Made by a program: the position numbers and the translations under genes | Notes under the pieces: model-generated | Databases searched by the model: none | Told to the model about the DNA's origin: nothing | What the model saw: only the letters and a program-made list of their open reading frames with translations | Shown: positions 1 through 8,994 of the stretch, in pieces | Layout of the letters: each line of letters starts with the position of its first letter | Numbering within the stretch: the first letter of the stretch is position 1 | NCBI GenBank assembly: GCA_002345575.1 | Contig: DDVX01000023.1 | Coordinates: 1-54,004 of the forward strand | DNA: 54,004 nucleotides | Source of the DNA: Stutzerimonas stutzeri | GTDB lineage: Bacteria > Pseudomonadota > Gammaproteobacteria > Pseudomonadales > Pseudomonadaceae | Direction: 5' to 3'

Positions 1-246
1 TGCAAAGAAAAGTGAGTCGCCCAGCAGGGCGAAACCAATGCTTCCGCCAACCACGATAAACGGCAGCGCTCGCCAATCCCGGATGCAGGGGTGGCCTTCT
101 TTTTGGTTACTTTTTCTTGGCCAAACAAGAAAAAGTGACGCGCCGTGCAAGGCGCAACCTGTAGCTCGGGCCGAAGAAAGCGCGGCGTACCTGCACCTCA
201 CTCTGCGCCAACTCTGCCAAAAAGCCCCCACCGCCAAGGTGCCCCA
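1..246. repeat. Dispersed Pseudomonas-type intergenic repeat with strong hairpin
   Basis: This stretch carries no convincing gene. It contains a long inverted repeat: the arm at 106-118 (GTTACTTTTTCTT) pairs with 127-139 (AAGAAAAAGTGAC) around an 8-nt loop, with one T/C difference that is a G-U pair in RNA. The opening bases (AAAGAAAAGTGAGTCGCCC) resemble sequence I recall as recurring between genes in many Pseudomonas genomes. Where fliP would be expected upstream of fliQ, only this repeat is present. AAGGTG at 236-241 is a suitable ribosome binding site for fliQ. Confidence 0.6.
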
Positions 247-519
247 ATGCTAACCCCCGACGCCGCCGTCCACTTCATCTCCAACGCCATCCACGTCATC
301 GTGTTGATCGTCTGCGTGCTGGTAGTGCCAAGCCTCCTCGGCGGCCTGCTGGTCAGCATCTTCCAGGCTGCCACCCAGATCAACGAACAGATGCTCAGCT
401 TCCTCCCCCGCCTGCTGATCACCCTCGGCATGCTGATGTTCGCCGGGCACTGGATCCTCCGTACCCTGAGCGACCTGTTCATCGAAACCTTCCGCCAGGC
501 CGGGCGGATGGTTGGCTGA
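247..519 (+). CDS. fliQ: Flagellar export apparatus protein FliQ
   Basis: A 90-residue protein with two hydrophobic segments (about residues 12-38 and 52-75), the size and plan of FliQ/SctS. FliQ sits with FliP and FliR in the export gate inside the basal-body MS ring. The start at 247 is chosen because it gives family length and follows AAGGTG by 5 nt; the upstream in-frame extension lies in repeat DNA. fliR follows after 3 nt. Flagellar rather than injectisome identity is taken from the downstream flhA. The usual upstream partner fliP is not adjacent. Confidence 0.85.
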   Translation: MLTPDAAVHFISNAIHVIVLIVCVLVVPSLLGGLLVSIFQAATQINEQMLSFLPRLLITLGMLMFAGHWILRTLSDLFIETFRQAGRMVG

Positions 520-522
520 GCC

Positions 523-1320
523 ATGGGCAACGAACCCATCATGCAGGCCGGTCAGTACCTGCAATCGCTGCTCGCCTATTGGTGGCCGTTCTGCCGGATC
601 ATGGCCGTATTCGCCCTGGCCCCGCTGTTCAGCCACAAGGCCTTCGGGGTGCGCATGCGCGTGCTGCTAGCCATGGCGCTGACGGTGGTGCTGACCGCTT
701 CCCTGCCGGCCGCTCCGGTGCTCGACCCGCTGTCACTCAAGGGCATTCTCACCGCCATAGAGCAGATCGCCATGGGCCTGTTGTTGGGCGTGGCCCTGTC
801 GCTGGTGTTCACGGTGTTCGCGCTGATCGGCGACATCGTCTCGACCCAGCTGGGCCTGGCCATGGCGGTGTTCAACGACCCAATGAACGGTGTGTCCTCG
901 TCGTCCATTGTCTATCAGGTTTACTTCATTCTGCTGGCGCTGTTGTTCTTTACCACCGACGGTCATCTGGTGACGGTCACCATCCTTTACCAGAGCTTCG
1001 TCTACTGGCCGATCGGCAGCGGCATCCATTTCGACGGTCTGCAGACCATCGCCTGGTCGCTGAGCTGGGTGATTTCTGCCGCGCTGCTGATCGCCCTGCC
1101 CATCGTCTTCTGCATGACCCTGGTGCAGTTCTGCTTCGGCCTGCTCAACCGCACTTCGCCGGCGATGAACCTGTTTTCCCTGGGCTTTCCCATGGCGATC
1201 ATCGCCGGGCTGACGCTGATCTACCTGACCCTGCCGAACCTCTCGGAAGCCTACCTGCACCTGACCCGTGAGCTCTTGGGCAACATCGGCGAAATTCTGC
1301 GGAGCGGCCGCGATGTCTGA
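523..1320 (+). CDS. fliR: Flagellar export apparatus protein FliR
   Basis: A 265-residue, strongly hydrophobic protein with about six membrane segments, matching FliR/SctT, the third member of the FliPQR gate complex in the inner membrane. It begins 3 nt after fliQ, and its stop codon lies inside the first codons of flhB (8-nt overlap), so translation is probably coupled. An internal Met at 541 is an alternative start. The genes follow the order Q-R-flhB-flhA. Confidence 0.87.
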   Translation: MGNEPIMQAGQYLQSLLAYWWPFCRIMAVFALAPLFSHKAFGVRMRVLLAMALTVVLTASLPAAPVLDPLSLKGILTAIEQIAMGLLLGVALSLVFTVFALIGDIVSTQLGLAMAVFNDPMNGVSSSSIVYQVYFILLALLFFTTDGHLVTVTILYQSFVYWPIGSGIHFDGLQTIAWSLSWVISAALLIALPIVFCMTLVQFCFGLLNRTSPAMNLFSLGFPMAIIAGLTLIYLTLPNLSEAYLHLTRELLGNIGEILRSGRDV

Positions 1321-2452
1321 GCAGAACAGCAGCCAGGACAAATCCGAAGAGGCCTCCGAACAGAAACTCAAGAAGAGCCGTGACGATGGCCAGGTCACCC
1401 GCTCCAAAGACGTCGCCACCACGGTCTCGCTGCTGGCGACGCTGCTGGTGCTCAAGTTCAGCATCGGCTGGTTCTTCAACGGCATCCAGCAGTCCTTCAG
1501 CTACTCGTACATAAACTTTCATCAAACCGAGATGAGCATCGAGGATATTCAGCTGATTCTGACCCATAACCTGGTGGTGTTCATCAGCGTGCTGTTGCCA
1601 CTGCTGATCACCTCGGTGTGCGTGGTCGCATTCGCCCTGGTGCCGGGCGGCTGGGTATTCGCCTCGAAGAACTTCGCGCCCAAGCTGAGCAAGCTCAACC
1701 CGATTACCGGCCTCGGGCGGATGGTCGGTGCGCAGAACTGGACCGAGCTGCTCAAGTCGCTGCTGAAGATCGCCGCACTGCTGAGCGTGGCCGTCGGCCA
1801 GCTGTATTACGCCGCGCCACAGCTGATCGCGCTGCAGCGCACCGATATCGCCAATGCCATCGGCAGCGCCTTCTCGCTGACCTTCAACCTGGCCATCACG
1901 CTGCTCCTGGTATTCGTGCTGTTCTCGTTTATCGACATTCCGCTGCAGCGCTTCTTCTTCCTAAAAAAGATGCGCATGACCAAGCAGGAGCGCAAGGAAG
2001 AGCACAAAAACCAGGAAGGCCGCCCCGAGGTGAAGGCGCGCATCAAGCAGCTGCAGCGGCAGCTTTCCCAGCGCCAGATCAGCCGGGTGATCAAGGATGC
2101 CGACGTGGTGATCGTCAACCCGACGCACTACGCGGTGGCCCTGAAATACGACCCGAAGAAGGCCGAGACGCCCTTCGTGATCGCCCGCGGTGTCGATGAA
2201 ACCGCGCTGTACATGCGCAAGCTGGCCCAGTCCAAGGGCCTTGAAGTGGTCGAGATGCCACCGCTGGCGCGCGCGATCTACTTCAGTACCCAAGTCAACC
2301 AGCAAATTCCCGCACCGCTCTACACCGCGGTCGCCCACGTGCTGACTTACGTCCTCCAGCTCAAGGCCTGGAAGCAGGGCCGCCGCGCCCAGCCCAAGCT
2401 GCCCAGCGATATCCACATTCCCGAAGAACTGTTCAACCGAGCCCGAGCATGA
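1313..2452 (+). CDS. flhB: Flagellar export switch protein FlhB
   Basis: A 379-residue protein with four membrane segments in the first ~215 residues and a basic cytoplasmic domain. The autocleavage motif NPTH is at residues 269-272, the same numbering as in E. coli FlhB. FlhB switches export from rod/hook to filament substrates. The start at 1313 is chosen because the N-terminus MSEQNSSQDK is typically hydrophilic; a longer in-frame reading from 1268 lies wholly inside fliR. It overlaps flhA by 4 nt (ATGA). The C-terminal tail is longer than in injectisome SctU, which favours a flagellar assignment. Confidence 0.9.
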   Translation: MSEQNSSQDKSEEASEQKLKKSRDDGQVTRSKDVATTVSLLATLLVLKFSIGWFFNGIQQSFSYSYINFHQTEMSIEDIQLILTHNLVVFISVLLPLLITSVCVVAFALVPGGWVFASKNFAPKLSKLNPITGLGRMVGAQNWTELLKSLLKIAALLSVAVGQLYYAAPQLIALQRTDIANAIGSAFSLTFNLAITLLLVFVLFSFIDIPLQRFFFLKKMRMTKQERKEEHKNQEGRPEVKARIKQLQRQLSQRQISRVIKDADVVIVNPTHYAVALKYDPKKAETPFVIARGVDETALYMRKLAQSKGLEVVEMPPLARAIYFSTQVNQQIPAPLYTAVAHVLTYVLQLKAWKQGRRAQPKLPSDIHIPEELFNRARA

Positions 2453-4545
2453 ACCTGATTCAGAAACTGACGCCCACCTTCAGCAGCGGGCGGATAGGGA
2501 TTCCGCTGATCATCCTGTCGATCCTGGCGATGATCATCCTGCCTCTGCCGCCGCTGCTGCTGGACGTGCTGTTCACCTTCAATATCGCCATGTCGATCCT
2601 GGTGCTGCTGGTCAGCGTATCGGCGCGCAGGCCGCTGGACTTCTCGCTGTTCCCCACGGTGATCCTGATCACCACGCTGCTGCGGCTGTGCCTGAACGTC
2701 GCCTCGACGCGGGTGGTACTGCTCGAAGGGCACAACGGCACGGGCGCCGCGGGCAAGGTGATCGAAGCCTTCGGCGAGGTAGTGATCGGCGGCAACTTCA
2801 TCGTCGGTCTGGTGGTGTTCGTGATTTTGATGATCGTCAACTTCATCGTGATCACCAAGGGCGGCGAGCGGATCTCGGAAGTCACCGCGCGCTTTACCCT
2901 GGATGCGCTGCCAGGCAAGCAGATGGCCATCGACGCCGACCTCAACGCCGGCCTGCTGACCAATGAGGACGCCAAGGCCCGGCGCCAGGAAGTGGCCAAG
3001 GAAGCCGACTTTTATGGCGCCATGGACGGTGCTTCGAAGTTCGTCCGCGGCGATGCTATCGCCGGCATCCTGATTCTGCTGATCAACCTGTTCGGCGGCT
3101 TTGCCATTGGCGTGTTCGTCCATGATCTGGGCGCGGCCGAATCCTTCAAGCAGTACGCACTGCTGACCATCGGCGACGGCCTGGTGGCTCAAATCCCTGC
3201 ACTGCTGCTGGCTACCGCGGCGGCGATCATCGTTACCCGGATCAACGAATCCAGCGACATTACCAGCCAGGTCCAGCGCCAGATGCTGGCCAACCCGTCG
3301 TCGCTGTACACCGTCGCCGGCATCCTCTTCGTCATCGGCCTAGTGCCAGGCATGCCGCATCTGGCCTTCATAGGCTTTGCCGCGCTGATCGGTTTCATTG
3401 GCTGGCGCGTCTCGCTGCACACGCCGCCGGCTGATGGCGCTGACCTCAAGGAAATCCAGGCCATCGGCCAGGCAATGGACAAGGAGCGCGCGCAGAATCT
3501 GGCCTGGGAAGACATTCCGCTGGTTGAGCGGCTGTCGATTTCCTTGGGCTACAAGCTGGTCGGGTTAGTCAACGAAGCCTCCGGCGCGCCACTGCCGGCG
3601 CGGGTGCGCGGGGTGCGCCAGACGCTCTCGGAGCACCTGGGTTTTCTGTTGCCGGAAGTGCAGATCCGCGACAGCCTGCGGCTCAAGGCTTCGCAGTACG
3701 ACATCTACATCAACGGCGAAAAGATTGACGGCGCCGAGCTGCACGCCGACCGGCTAATGGCGATCCCGTCGCCGGAGCTGTATGGCGAGATCGACGGCAT
3801 TCTTGGCACCGATCCGGCCTATCGCATGCAGGTGGTGTGGATCCAGCCGCAGGACAAATCGCGCGCTCTGAATCTCGGTTATCAGGTGATCGACTGCGCC
3901 AGTGTAGTGGCCACGCACCTGAACAAAGTAGTGCGCGAGCATCTGCCGGACCTATTCAAGCACGACGACGTCGAGCACCTGATGCAGCGCCTGACCGTGC
4001 AGGCGCCCAAGCTCGCCGACAGCCTCAAGGGCGCGCTGACCTACACCCAGCAGATGCGCGTGTACCGCCAATTGTTGATGGAAGAAGTGCCGCTGCGGGA
4101 TATCGAAACCATTGCCAGCACCCTGCTCGAATGCAGCGAGACCACCAAGGACCCGGTGCTGCTGGCCGCCGACGTGCGTTTCGCCCTGCGCCGCAGCATC
4201 GTCTCGATGATCGCCGGGGATCGCCGCGAGCTGGCGGTGTTCGTTCTGGAAAACGCACTGGAAAACACCCTGCTCAATGCTTTGGCCATCGCCCAGCAAG
4301 CCGGCCAGGTGAGCCTGGACAACATTCCGGTGGAGCCGAGCCTGCTTAACCAGCTGCAGAACAGCATGCCTGTGGTGAAGGAAAAGCTGCGCAAGGACGG
4401 CCATCCGCCAATCCTTACCGTGATGCCGCAGTTGCGTCCGTTGCTGGCCCGCTACGCGCGGGTGTTCAGCCCGGGCCTGCACGTGTTGTCGCAGAACGAG
4501 ATCCCCGACCGGGTCGGGGTAAATATCCTCGGTACCTTGGGCTGA
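2449..4545 (+). CDS. flhA: Flagellar export gate protein FlhA
   Basis: A 698-residue FlhA/SctV family protein. It has a membrane half (about residues 15-320, eight predicted helices) and a cytoplasmic ring domain. The FHIPEP-region hallmark is clear: LNVASTR, then AGKVIEAFG, then ARFTLDALPGKQMAIDADLN, diagnostic of flagellar FlhA. It ends a four-gene overlapping set. In the main polar flagellar locus of Pseudomonas, flhA is followed by flhF and fleN; here it meets a convergent PilZ gene. This makes a second (lateral-type) flagellar system plausible, but that is inference. Confidence 0.92.
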   Translation: MNLIQKLTPTFSSGRIGIPLIILSILAMIILPLPPLLLDVLFTFNIAMSILVLLVSVSARRPLDFSLFPTVILITTLLRLCLNVASTRVVLLEGHNGTGAAGKVIEAFGEVVIGGNFIVGLVVFVILMIVNFIVITKGGERISEVTARFTLDALPGKQMAIDADLNAGLLTNEDAKARRQEVAKEADFYGAMDGASKFVRGDAIAGILILLINLFGGFAIGVFVHDLGAAESFKQYALLTIGDGLVAQIPALLLATAAAIIVTRINESSDITSQVQRQMLANPSSLYTVAGILFVIGLVPGMPHLAFIGFAALIGFIGWRVSLHTPPADGADLKEIQAIGQAMDKERAQNLAWEDIPLVERLSISLGYKLVGLVNEASGAPLPARVRGVRQTLSEHLGFLLPEVQIRDSLRLKASQYDIYINGEKIDGAELHADRLMAIPSPELYGEIDGILGTDPAYRMQVVWIQPQDKSRALNLGYQVIDCASVVATHLNKVVREHLPDLFKHDDVEHLMQRLTVQAPKLADSLKGALTYTQQMRVYRQLLMEEVPLRDIETIASTLLECSETTKDPVLLAADVRFALRRSIVSMIAGDRRELAVFVLENALENTLLNALAIAQQAGQVSLDNIPVEPSLLNQLQNSMPVVKEKLRKDGHPPILTVMPQLRPLLARYARVFSPGLHVLSQNEIPDRVGVNILGTLG

Positions 4546-4552
4546 GATTGGT

Positions 4553-4885
4553 TCAGCGCCGCTTGGGCAGCAATTGCGCCACCAGGTCATTGAACGCTTG
4601 GCTGGGCTGATCGAGGGAAAGGCCCACTTCGTAGCTGTCGGGTCGGCGGCCCTTGCGCACCCAGCGGCAGGTTGCGGTCACCGGCAACTCGTAGAGGATG
4701 TCCCGGTGATCGGGCACGTGCAGGCACAGCGAGTAAACGGTGCCTTCACTCAGCGGTTGGCTAACAATCAGCCCCAGGCCCCCGAGCGATAGATCCTCAA
4801 CCTGACCCAGGGGCTCTTCGCAACCTGCCTCGGTCACTTCGATCCGCCCCAGATTGCGGGATGTCAGGCGGCTGTGTTGGCGCAT
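4553..4885 (-). CDS. PilZ-domain c-di-GMP binding protein
   Basis: A 110-residue protein with both PilZ signatures. RxxxR is at residues 10-14 (RNLGR) and DxSxxG at 31-36 (DLSLGG), followed by the expected beta-barrel pattern including CRWV. It is a stand-alone PilZ protein and should bind cyclic di-GMP; its partner cannot be read from sequence. It ends 7 nt from the end of flhA on the opposite strand, so a link with flagellar output (YcgR-like braking) is suggestive only, since it lacks the YcgR N-terminal domain. Confidence 0.85.
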   Translation of the reverse strand: MRQHSRLTSRNLGRIEVTEAGCEEPLGQVEDLSLGGLGLIVSQPLSEGTVYSLCLHVPDHRDILYELPVTATCRWVRKGRRPDSYEVGLSLDQPSQAFNDLVAQLLPKRR

Positions 4886-5012
4886 ATCCGCACCTCCGGC
4901 AAGAGAATTTATCGCCCGAGCACCAGAGCGCGATTACCGCTCCGGTGGCCTCGGGCAGAGTTCTCTAGGCATAAGCGACCGGAACAGCGCGCTTATTAAG
5001 CCGTTGCGAATC

Positions 5013-5216
5013 CTAGCGCTCGGGGTTGTGCTTGCCACGCTGTCGATCCCGCTGGGCATCCTCCTCGCTGACCTCATCGGCCATTCCCGGCGGCACGTTG
5101 TAGGCGCCGCCCGGCACATCGTGGCGATCACCGCCAGCGGCTTCGCCCTGGCTGGGGCCGCGCGAGCGCTCGGGGCGATCTTCCAGAGGTTTTTTGTCGG
5201 AATCTTGCTGTTTCAT
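5013..5216 (-). CDS. Small hydrophilic hypothetical protein
   Basis: A 67-residue, highly charged, low-complexity protein (MKQQDSDKKPLEDRPERSRG at the start) with no hydrophobic segment and no Cys, probably disordered. The start at 5216 is chosen because a G-rich ribosome binding site (GGGGGG) lies just upstream and the N-terminus becomes uniformly hydrophilic; the frame is open further upstream but looks non-coding. I do not recognise the family, although short Asp/Arg/Pro-rich proteins of this type are common in Pseudomonas. Confidence 0.55.
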   Translation of the reverse strand: MKQQDSDKKPLEDRPERSRGPSQGEAAGGDRHDVPGGAYNVPPGMADEVSEEDAQRDRQRGKHNPER

Positions 5217-5380
5217 GTGCCCCCCCATTTTAGGCTGCAGGCGATGTGACCCACAGTTTAGGAAGGCAAACACACGCAGAAGTTGCAGAGGCCACTCAGC
5301 GGGCAACCTGAACTTATCTACTCGGCGGGCGGCCAATATCGGTACTGGGGCTTTCCTCATTACTGCCGTGCGTGTGAATT

Positions 5381-6799
5381 ATGCAATTGACTCGAAGTCT
5401 GCCAGCCGATGTTCGACCCGTTTCGCTCATGGAGCCGACCGCGTCGAAGGATCTCTATTTCACCTTGCTCGAAGAGCCGGACCGCGCTGCAGCGCGCCGC
5501 AGTGCCGTGGAGTACCTGAACAATCAGCTGGAGTCGGCTGCAGGTTTGCCCTGCGACCTGCCCGATGATCCAGCAGCACTTGGCGATTGGCTGAACAGCC
5601 ACACCGAGAAAGTCGGCCTGCAGTACCAGGCCTACCTGAACAGCCGCCGTGCCGGGGCACCCCGCCGATACTTCTCCAGCAAGGCTCATGCGCTGCATTT
5701 TCTGCGCGGCGTGGCGCCGACCAAGCTGGTCGACGGCGCCTGGCTTTACGGACTGCTGCAGCGCTGGGACGAGCCGCGCTTCCAGGGGCTGATCCAGACC
5801 TATCTCGAAGAGCTGGGCGAAGGCCTGCCGGAAAAGAATCACGTGGTGCTCTACCGCAAGCTGCTGGCCAGCCAGGGCTGCGATGACTGGCAGAGCCTGG
5901 ATGATGAGCATTTTGTGCAGGGCGCGATCCAGCTGGCACTGGCCGAGAGCGCCGAGCAGTTTCTGCCCGAAGTCATTGGCTTCAATCTCGGTTACGAGCA
6001 ACTGCCACTGCACTTGCTGATTACCTCCTACGAGCTGACCGAGCTGGGTATCGACCCCTACTACTTCACCCTCCACGTCACCGTCGACAACGCCGACAAC
6101 GGCCACGCGAAGAAAGCCGTACAGAGCCTGCTGGACGCCTGGCCACAGGTGGGCGACAGCGCCGAGTTCTATCGCCGTGTCGCCAACGGTTATCGGCTCA
6201 ACGAACTGGGCGCCAGTACCCTCTCGGTGATCGGCGGTTTCGATATCGAGCAGGAGGTACTGCGCATCTTCGAGAAGAAGGCCGCGGTGGGGCAGTTCGT
6301 TCATTCCGACTACTGTCGCTTCGAGGGCCGCACGGTGAACCAGTGGCTGGCGGCGCCAGAGCTGATCGGCCAGTTCCTTGAGGTGATGCAACAACGCGGC
6401 TGGATCAGGCGCAACCAGGATCCGCAAGCCAGCCGTTTCTGGCAGTTGATCACCGGTGAACAGGCACCGATGTTCGGCGTGTTCAGCGAGCATGAGCAAC
6501 AGTTAATTCATGACTGGATCGCTGGTGACTGGCTCGTCGAGCAACAAACGACACGTGGCAAACCGAACTTGCGGCTAGCGCAGCGCCCAAGCCGACAGGC
6601 CGAGCAGGCAGGCGGAAAACCCGCAAGCACTGCGGACAACGACTTCGATCAGGAAGCCCGTCTGCTGCAACAGCAACTGGCGCAGCTGCCCAACCGGGCG
6701 GCGCGCATGCGTCATCTGCTGCCGCTGCTGTCACCGGCCCGCCATCACAGCAATGCTGGCCTGCACGCCACGCGGCTGTTCAACGGATTGTTCAACTGA
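5381..6799 (+). CDS. Heme-oxygenase-like diiron (iron-containing redox enzyme) family protein
   Basis: A 472-residue protein with the signature of the heme-oxygenase-like diiron oxidase/oxygenase (HDO) superfamily. ELGEG at 144-148 is followed by NH at 153-154. A second cluster has GYE at 204-206, H232, D236 and H242 (LHVTVDNADNGH). These fit the E-H-E-D-H iron ligand pattern of the fold. Known HDO enzymes oxidise or cleave small amine or carboxylic substrates (e.g. UndA, SznF); the substrate here is unknown. The region after residue ~395 is polar and low in complexity. No strong ribosome binding site precedes 5381, and Met17 at 5429 is an alternative start. A methyltransferase follows after 28 nt. 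Confidence 0.75.
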   Translation: MQLTRSLPADVRPVSLMEPTASKDLYFTLLEEPDRAAARRSAVEYLNNQLESAAGLPCDLPDDPAALGDWLNSHTEKVGLQYQAYLNSRRAGAPRRYFSSKAHALHFLRGVAPTKLVDGAWLYGLLQRWDEPRFQGLIQTYLEELGEGLPEKNHVVLYRKLLASQGCDDWQSLDDEHFVQGAIQLALAESAEQFLPEVIGFNLGYEQLPLHLLITSYELTELGIDPYYFTLHVTVDNADNGHAKKAVQSLLDAWPQVGDSAEFYRRVANGYRLNELGASTLSVIGGFDIEQEVLRIFEKKAAVGQFVHSDYCRFEGRTVNQWLAAPELIGQFLEVMQQRGWIRRNQDPQASRFWQLITGEQAPMFGVFSEHEQQLIHDWIAGDWLVEQQTTRGKPNLRLAQRPSRQAEQAGGKPASTADNDFDQEARLLQQQLAQLPNRAARMRHLLPLLSPARHHSNAGLHATRLFNGLFN

Positions 6800-6827
6800 A
6801 GACAAGGCGTCATCGCCAGGGAGTGAC

Positions 6828-7775
6828 ATGCTTTCGGAAAAAACTCAGGATCAGGCGCTGCTGCATCTGGCGCAGTCACTGCGCGAGCGTGGCTACCATT
6901 TCATCACACCTACGCCGCTTACCCATGCACGGGTCAACCAGCGCCCGGAAAACGCGCTAGCCGATGACCTGCATGGCGTATTCGGCTGGAGCCGCCCTTT
7001 TCAGCGCGAGTTGCTGCCGCCGTCGCTGTTCAGCCTGATGGAGCAAGCCGGTGTACTCGAAACCTGCGGTTCACGCTGGCGCAGCCGGGTGCGGCTGTCG
7101 AGCCTGGACGGGCAGCTGTTCATTCACTCGGCCTTTCCCACAGAGCCGGCGGATGCAGTGTTCTTCGGCCCCGACACCTATCGTTTCGCCAGTGCGCTAC
7201 AGGCACACCTGAACCGTCATCCAGGCACGATTAACCGCGCCGTAGACATCGGCTGCGGCTCCGGCGCTGGAGCGATACTCACCGCTCTGGCCAGACCGCA
7301 AGCCGAGGTGCTGGCGGTGGACATCAACCCTGCTGCGTTGCGTCTGAGCCGCGTAAACGCCGCCCTGGCCGAAGCGGAAAACCTGCATGCCCAGCACAGC
7401 GACCTGCTCAAGGATGTGCAGGGCGAATTCGATCTGATCCTGGCCAACCCGCCGTACCTCATCGATCCGGGCGAGCGCGCCTACCGCCATGGTGGTGGCC
7501 CACTCGGCGCCGGGCTGTCGCTGGCCATTCTGGAAAGCGCCATCACTCGTTTAGCACCCTGCGGCAGCCTGTTGCTCTACACCGGCGTAGCGATGGTGGA
7601 CAACCAGGACCCGTTCCGCCGCGAAATCGAGCAGCGCCTGGAAGGCCGCGGGCTCGAGTGGGGTTATCGGGAAGTGGACCCGGACGTGTTCGGTGAGGAG
7701 CTGCTTGAAGGCGCCTACACCCGCTGCGACCGCATCGCGGCTGTGGTGCTGGAAGTGACGCGCCCCGCGAGCTGA
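6828..7775 (+). CDS. Class I SAM-dependent methyltransferase (NPPY type)
   Basis: A 315-residue protein with methyltransferase motif I VDIGCGSGAG (139-148), an acidic residue after strand 2 (AVDINP) and motif IV NPPY (207-210). The last is typical of enzymes that methylate planar nitrogen, such as PrmC. The N-terminal ~120 residues are not the PrmC helical domain, so the substrate is not assigned. The start at 6828 follows a good ribosome binding site (AGGGAG); an upstream in-frame Met lies inside the preceding gene. It probably forms a two-gene operon with the diiron protein. Confidence 0.8.
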   Translation: MLSEKTQDQALLHLAQSLRERGYHFITPTPLTHARVNQRPENALADDLHGVFGWSRPFQRELLPPSLFSLMEQAGVLETCGSRWRSRVRLSSLDGQLFIHSAFPTEPADAVFFGPDTYRFASALQAHLNRHPGTINRAVDIGCGSGAGAILTALARPQAEVLAVDINPAALRLSRVNAALAEAENLHAQHSDLLKDVQGEFDLILANPPYLIDPGERAYRHGGGPLGAGLSLAILESAITRLAPCGSLLLYTGVAMVDNQDPFRREIEQRLEGRGLEWGYREVDPDVFGEELLEGAYTRCDRIAAVVLEVTRPAS

Positions 7776-7780
7776 CCTTG

Positions 7781-7860
7781 GATTACGCGTGGAAAACGCT
7801 TCGCGGCTTTCCACCCTACGCTCGGCCAGTAGGGTGGATAACGCCGAAGGCTTATCCACG
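7781..7860. repeat. Double-hairpin repeat (GTAGGGTGGA family) between convergent genes
   Basis: Two hairpins stand back to back: GTGGAAA (7789-7795) with TTTCCAC (7808-7814), and GTGGATAA (from 7834) with TTATCCAC (to 7859). The inner flanks CCACCCTAC and GTAGGGTGG are also complementary, so the unit is a palindrome at two scales. It lies between the 3' ends of the methyltransferase and the AEC transporter and may terminate both. Related units occur at 39271-39516. Confidence 0.6.
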
Positions 7861-7871
7861 TGTGCCAATGC

Positions 7872-8804
7872 TTACACCGGCATCAAATACAGGCAGACCG
7901 ACAGCGTAACCAGCGAGCCCAAGGTCGAAAGCAGCACTACTCGCGATACTCGCGAGCCTTCGCGTCCATAGAACTCTGCCAACATGTAAGGGCCAGTGCC
8001 TGTGGGCAGCGCACTCAGTAGCAGCGCCGAGTAAACCCATAGCGGCTCCAGCTCGAATACCAGCGCAGCGAAATACCAGGTCAGTGCCGGCTGCACGATC
8101 AGCTTCAGCAACACCAGCGGCCATACCCCACGCACCGGCCCGCTGGGCTGCGGCTGGGCGAGAAACAGCCCGAGCGACACCAGCGCGCAGGGTGCCGCGG
8201 CCGCGCCGAGCAGGTCCAGCAAGGTCTTGATTCCGCTCGGCAGCTCAAGCCCACCGACCGCCCACATGGCGCCCAGCAACGGCGCAAGCACCAGCGGATT
8301 ACCAGCCAGCGCGCGGCTGACCTTGGCCAGCGTCTTGCCGAAATCCTGACCAGCGTGCAGCCCCGTCTCGGCACAGGCCAAAGCGAGGGCGAACAGCACG
8401 CAGACCACCACCAACGTGGCCACCAGCGCCGGCTGCAAGGCCGCATCACCGAGAATCAGCAGGCACAGCGGAAATCCGACATAGCCGGTGTTGGCATAGG
8501 AAGCGCCAAGCGCATCGAGGCTGGCGTCCACCAGCGGCTGCTTTTGCAGCAGGCGGTAGAACAGGGTGAAAGAAAATACGCCGAGGCAGCCGATGGAAAA
8601 GGCGGCGATAAAACCCGGCTGCCAGACCTCGGACCAGGTGGAAGTGGCAGTGATCTTGAACAGCAACGCCGGCAGTCCCAGCCAGACGACGAAGCGATTG
8701 AGCTCTGATGCGCCCGCCGGTCCCATACGTCCGGTACGACGACAGAGATAGCCAAGAAAGATCAGCGCAAAGACGGGCAGGACGACGTTGATGACCGAGG
8801 ACAT
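7872..8804 (-). CDS. AEC (auxin efflux carrier) family transporter
   Basis: A 310-residue membrane protein with about ten hydrophobic segments in the two five-helix repeats of the AEC family. Visible hallmarks are an N-terminal VVLPVFALIFLGYL segment, the central ALGASYANTGYVGFPL with the family's N-x-G-x-x-G-x-P pattern, and LPTGTGPYMLA near the C-terminus. Bacterial members export or import organic anions; the substrate is not deducible. The gene stands alone between a repeat and an intergenic gap. Confidence 0.85.
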   Translation of the reverse strand: MSSVINVVLPVFALIFLGYLCRRTGRMGPAGASELNRFVVWLGLPALLFKITATSTWSEVWQPGFIAAFSIGCLGVFSFTLFYRLLQKQPLVDASLDALGASYANTGYVGFPLCLLILGDAALQPALVATLVVVCVLFALALACAETGLHAGQDFGKTLAKVSRALAGNPLVLAPLLGAMWAVGGLELPSGIKTLLDLLGAAAAPCALVSLGLFLAQPQPSGPVRGVWPLVLLKLIVQPALTWYFAALVFELEPLWVYSALLLSALPTGTGPYMLAEFYGREGSRVSRVVLLSTLGSLVTLSVCLYLMPV

Positions 8805-8994
8805 GGAATCTCAACTGCTGGCATAAGCGACGCCGCGCACCGGGGGAAGCGTGAGCGACCGAAACGGCCGCCCACCTTAGCAAAAAAAACCGGCGATCAC
8901 GTCCACCAGGTTTCTCTGTCCTGGCAAATGCCGGAAAGCCTCTCGCCGAGGCTTTCACAGGTGCAGCGATGTGGCCACTGAAGTCGGTTCCCCG

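Noticed and set aside
247..4545. Export genes as part of a type III injectisome
   Set aside because: The FlhA blocks and the long FlhB tail with NPTH at 269-272 fit the flagellar branch; no effector, needle or secretin genes are present.
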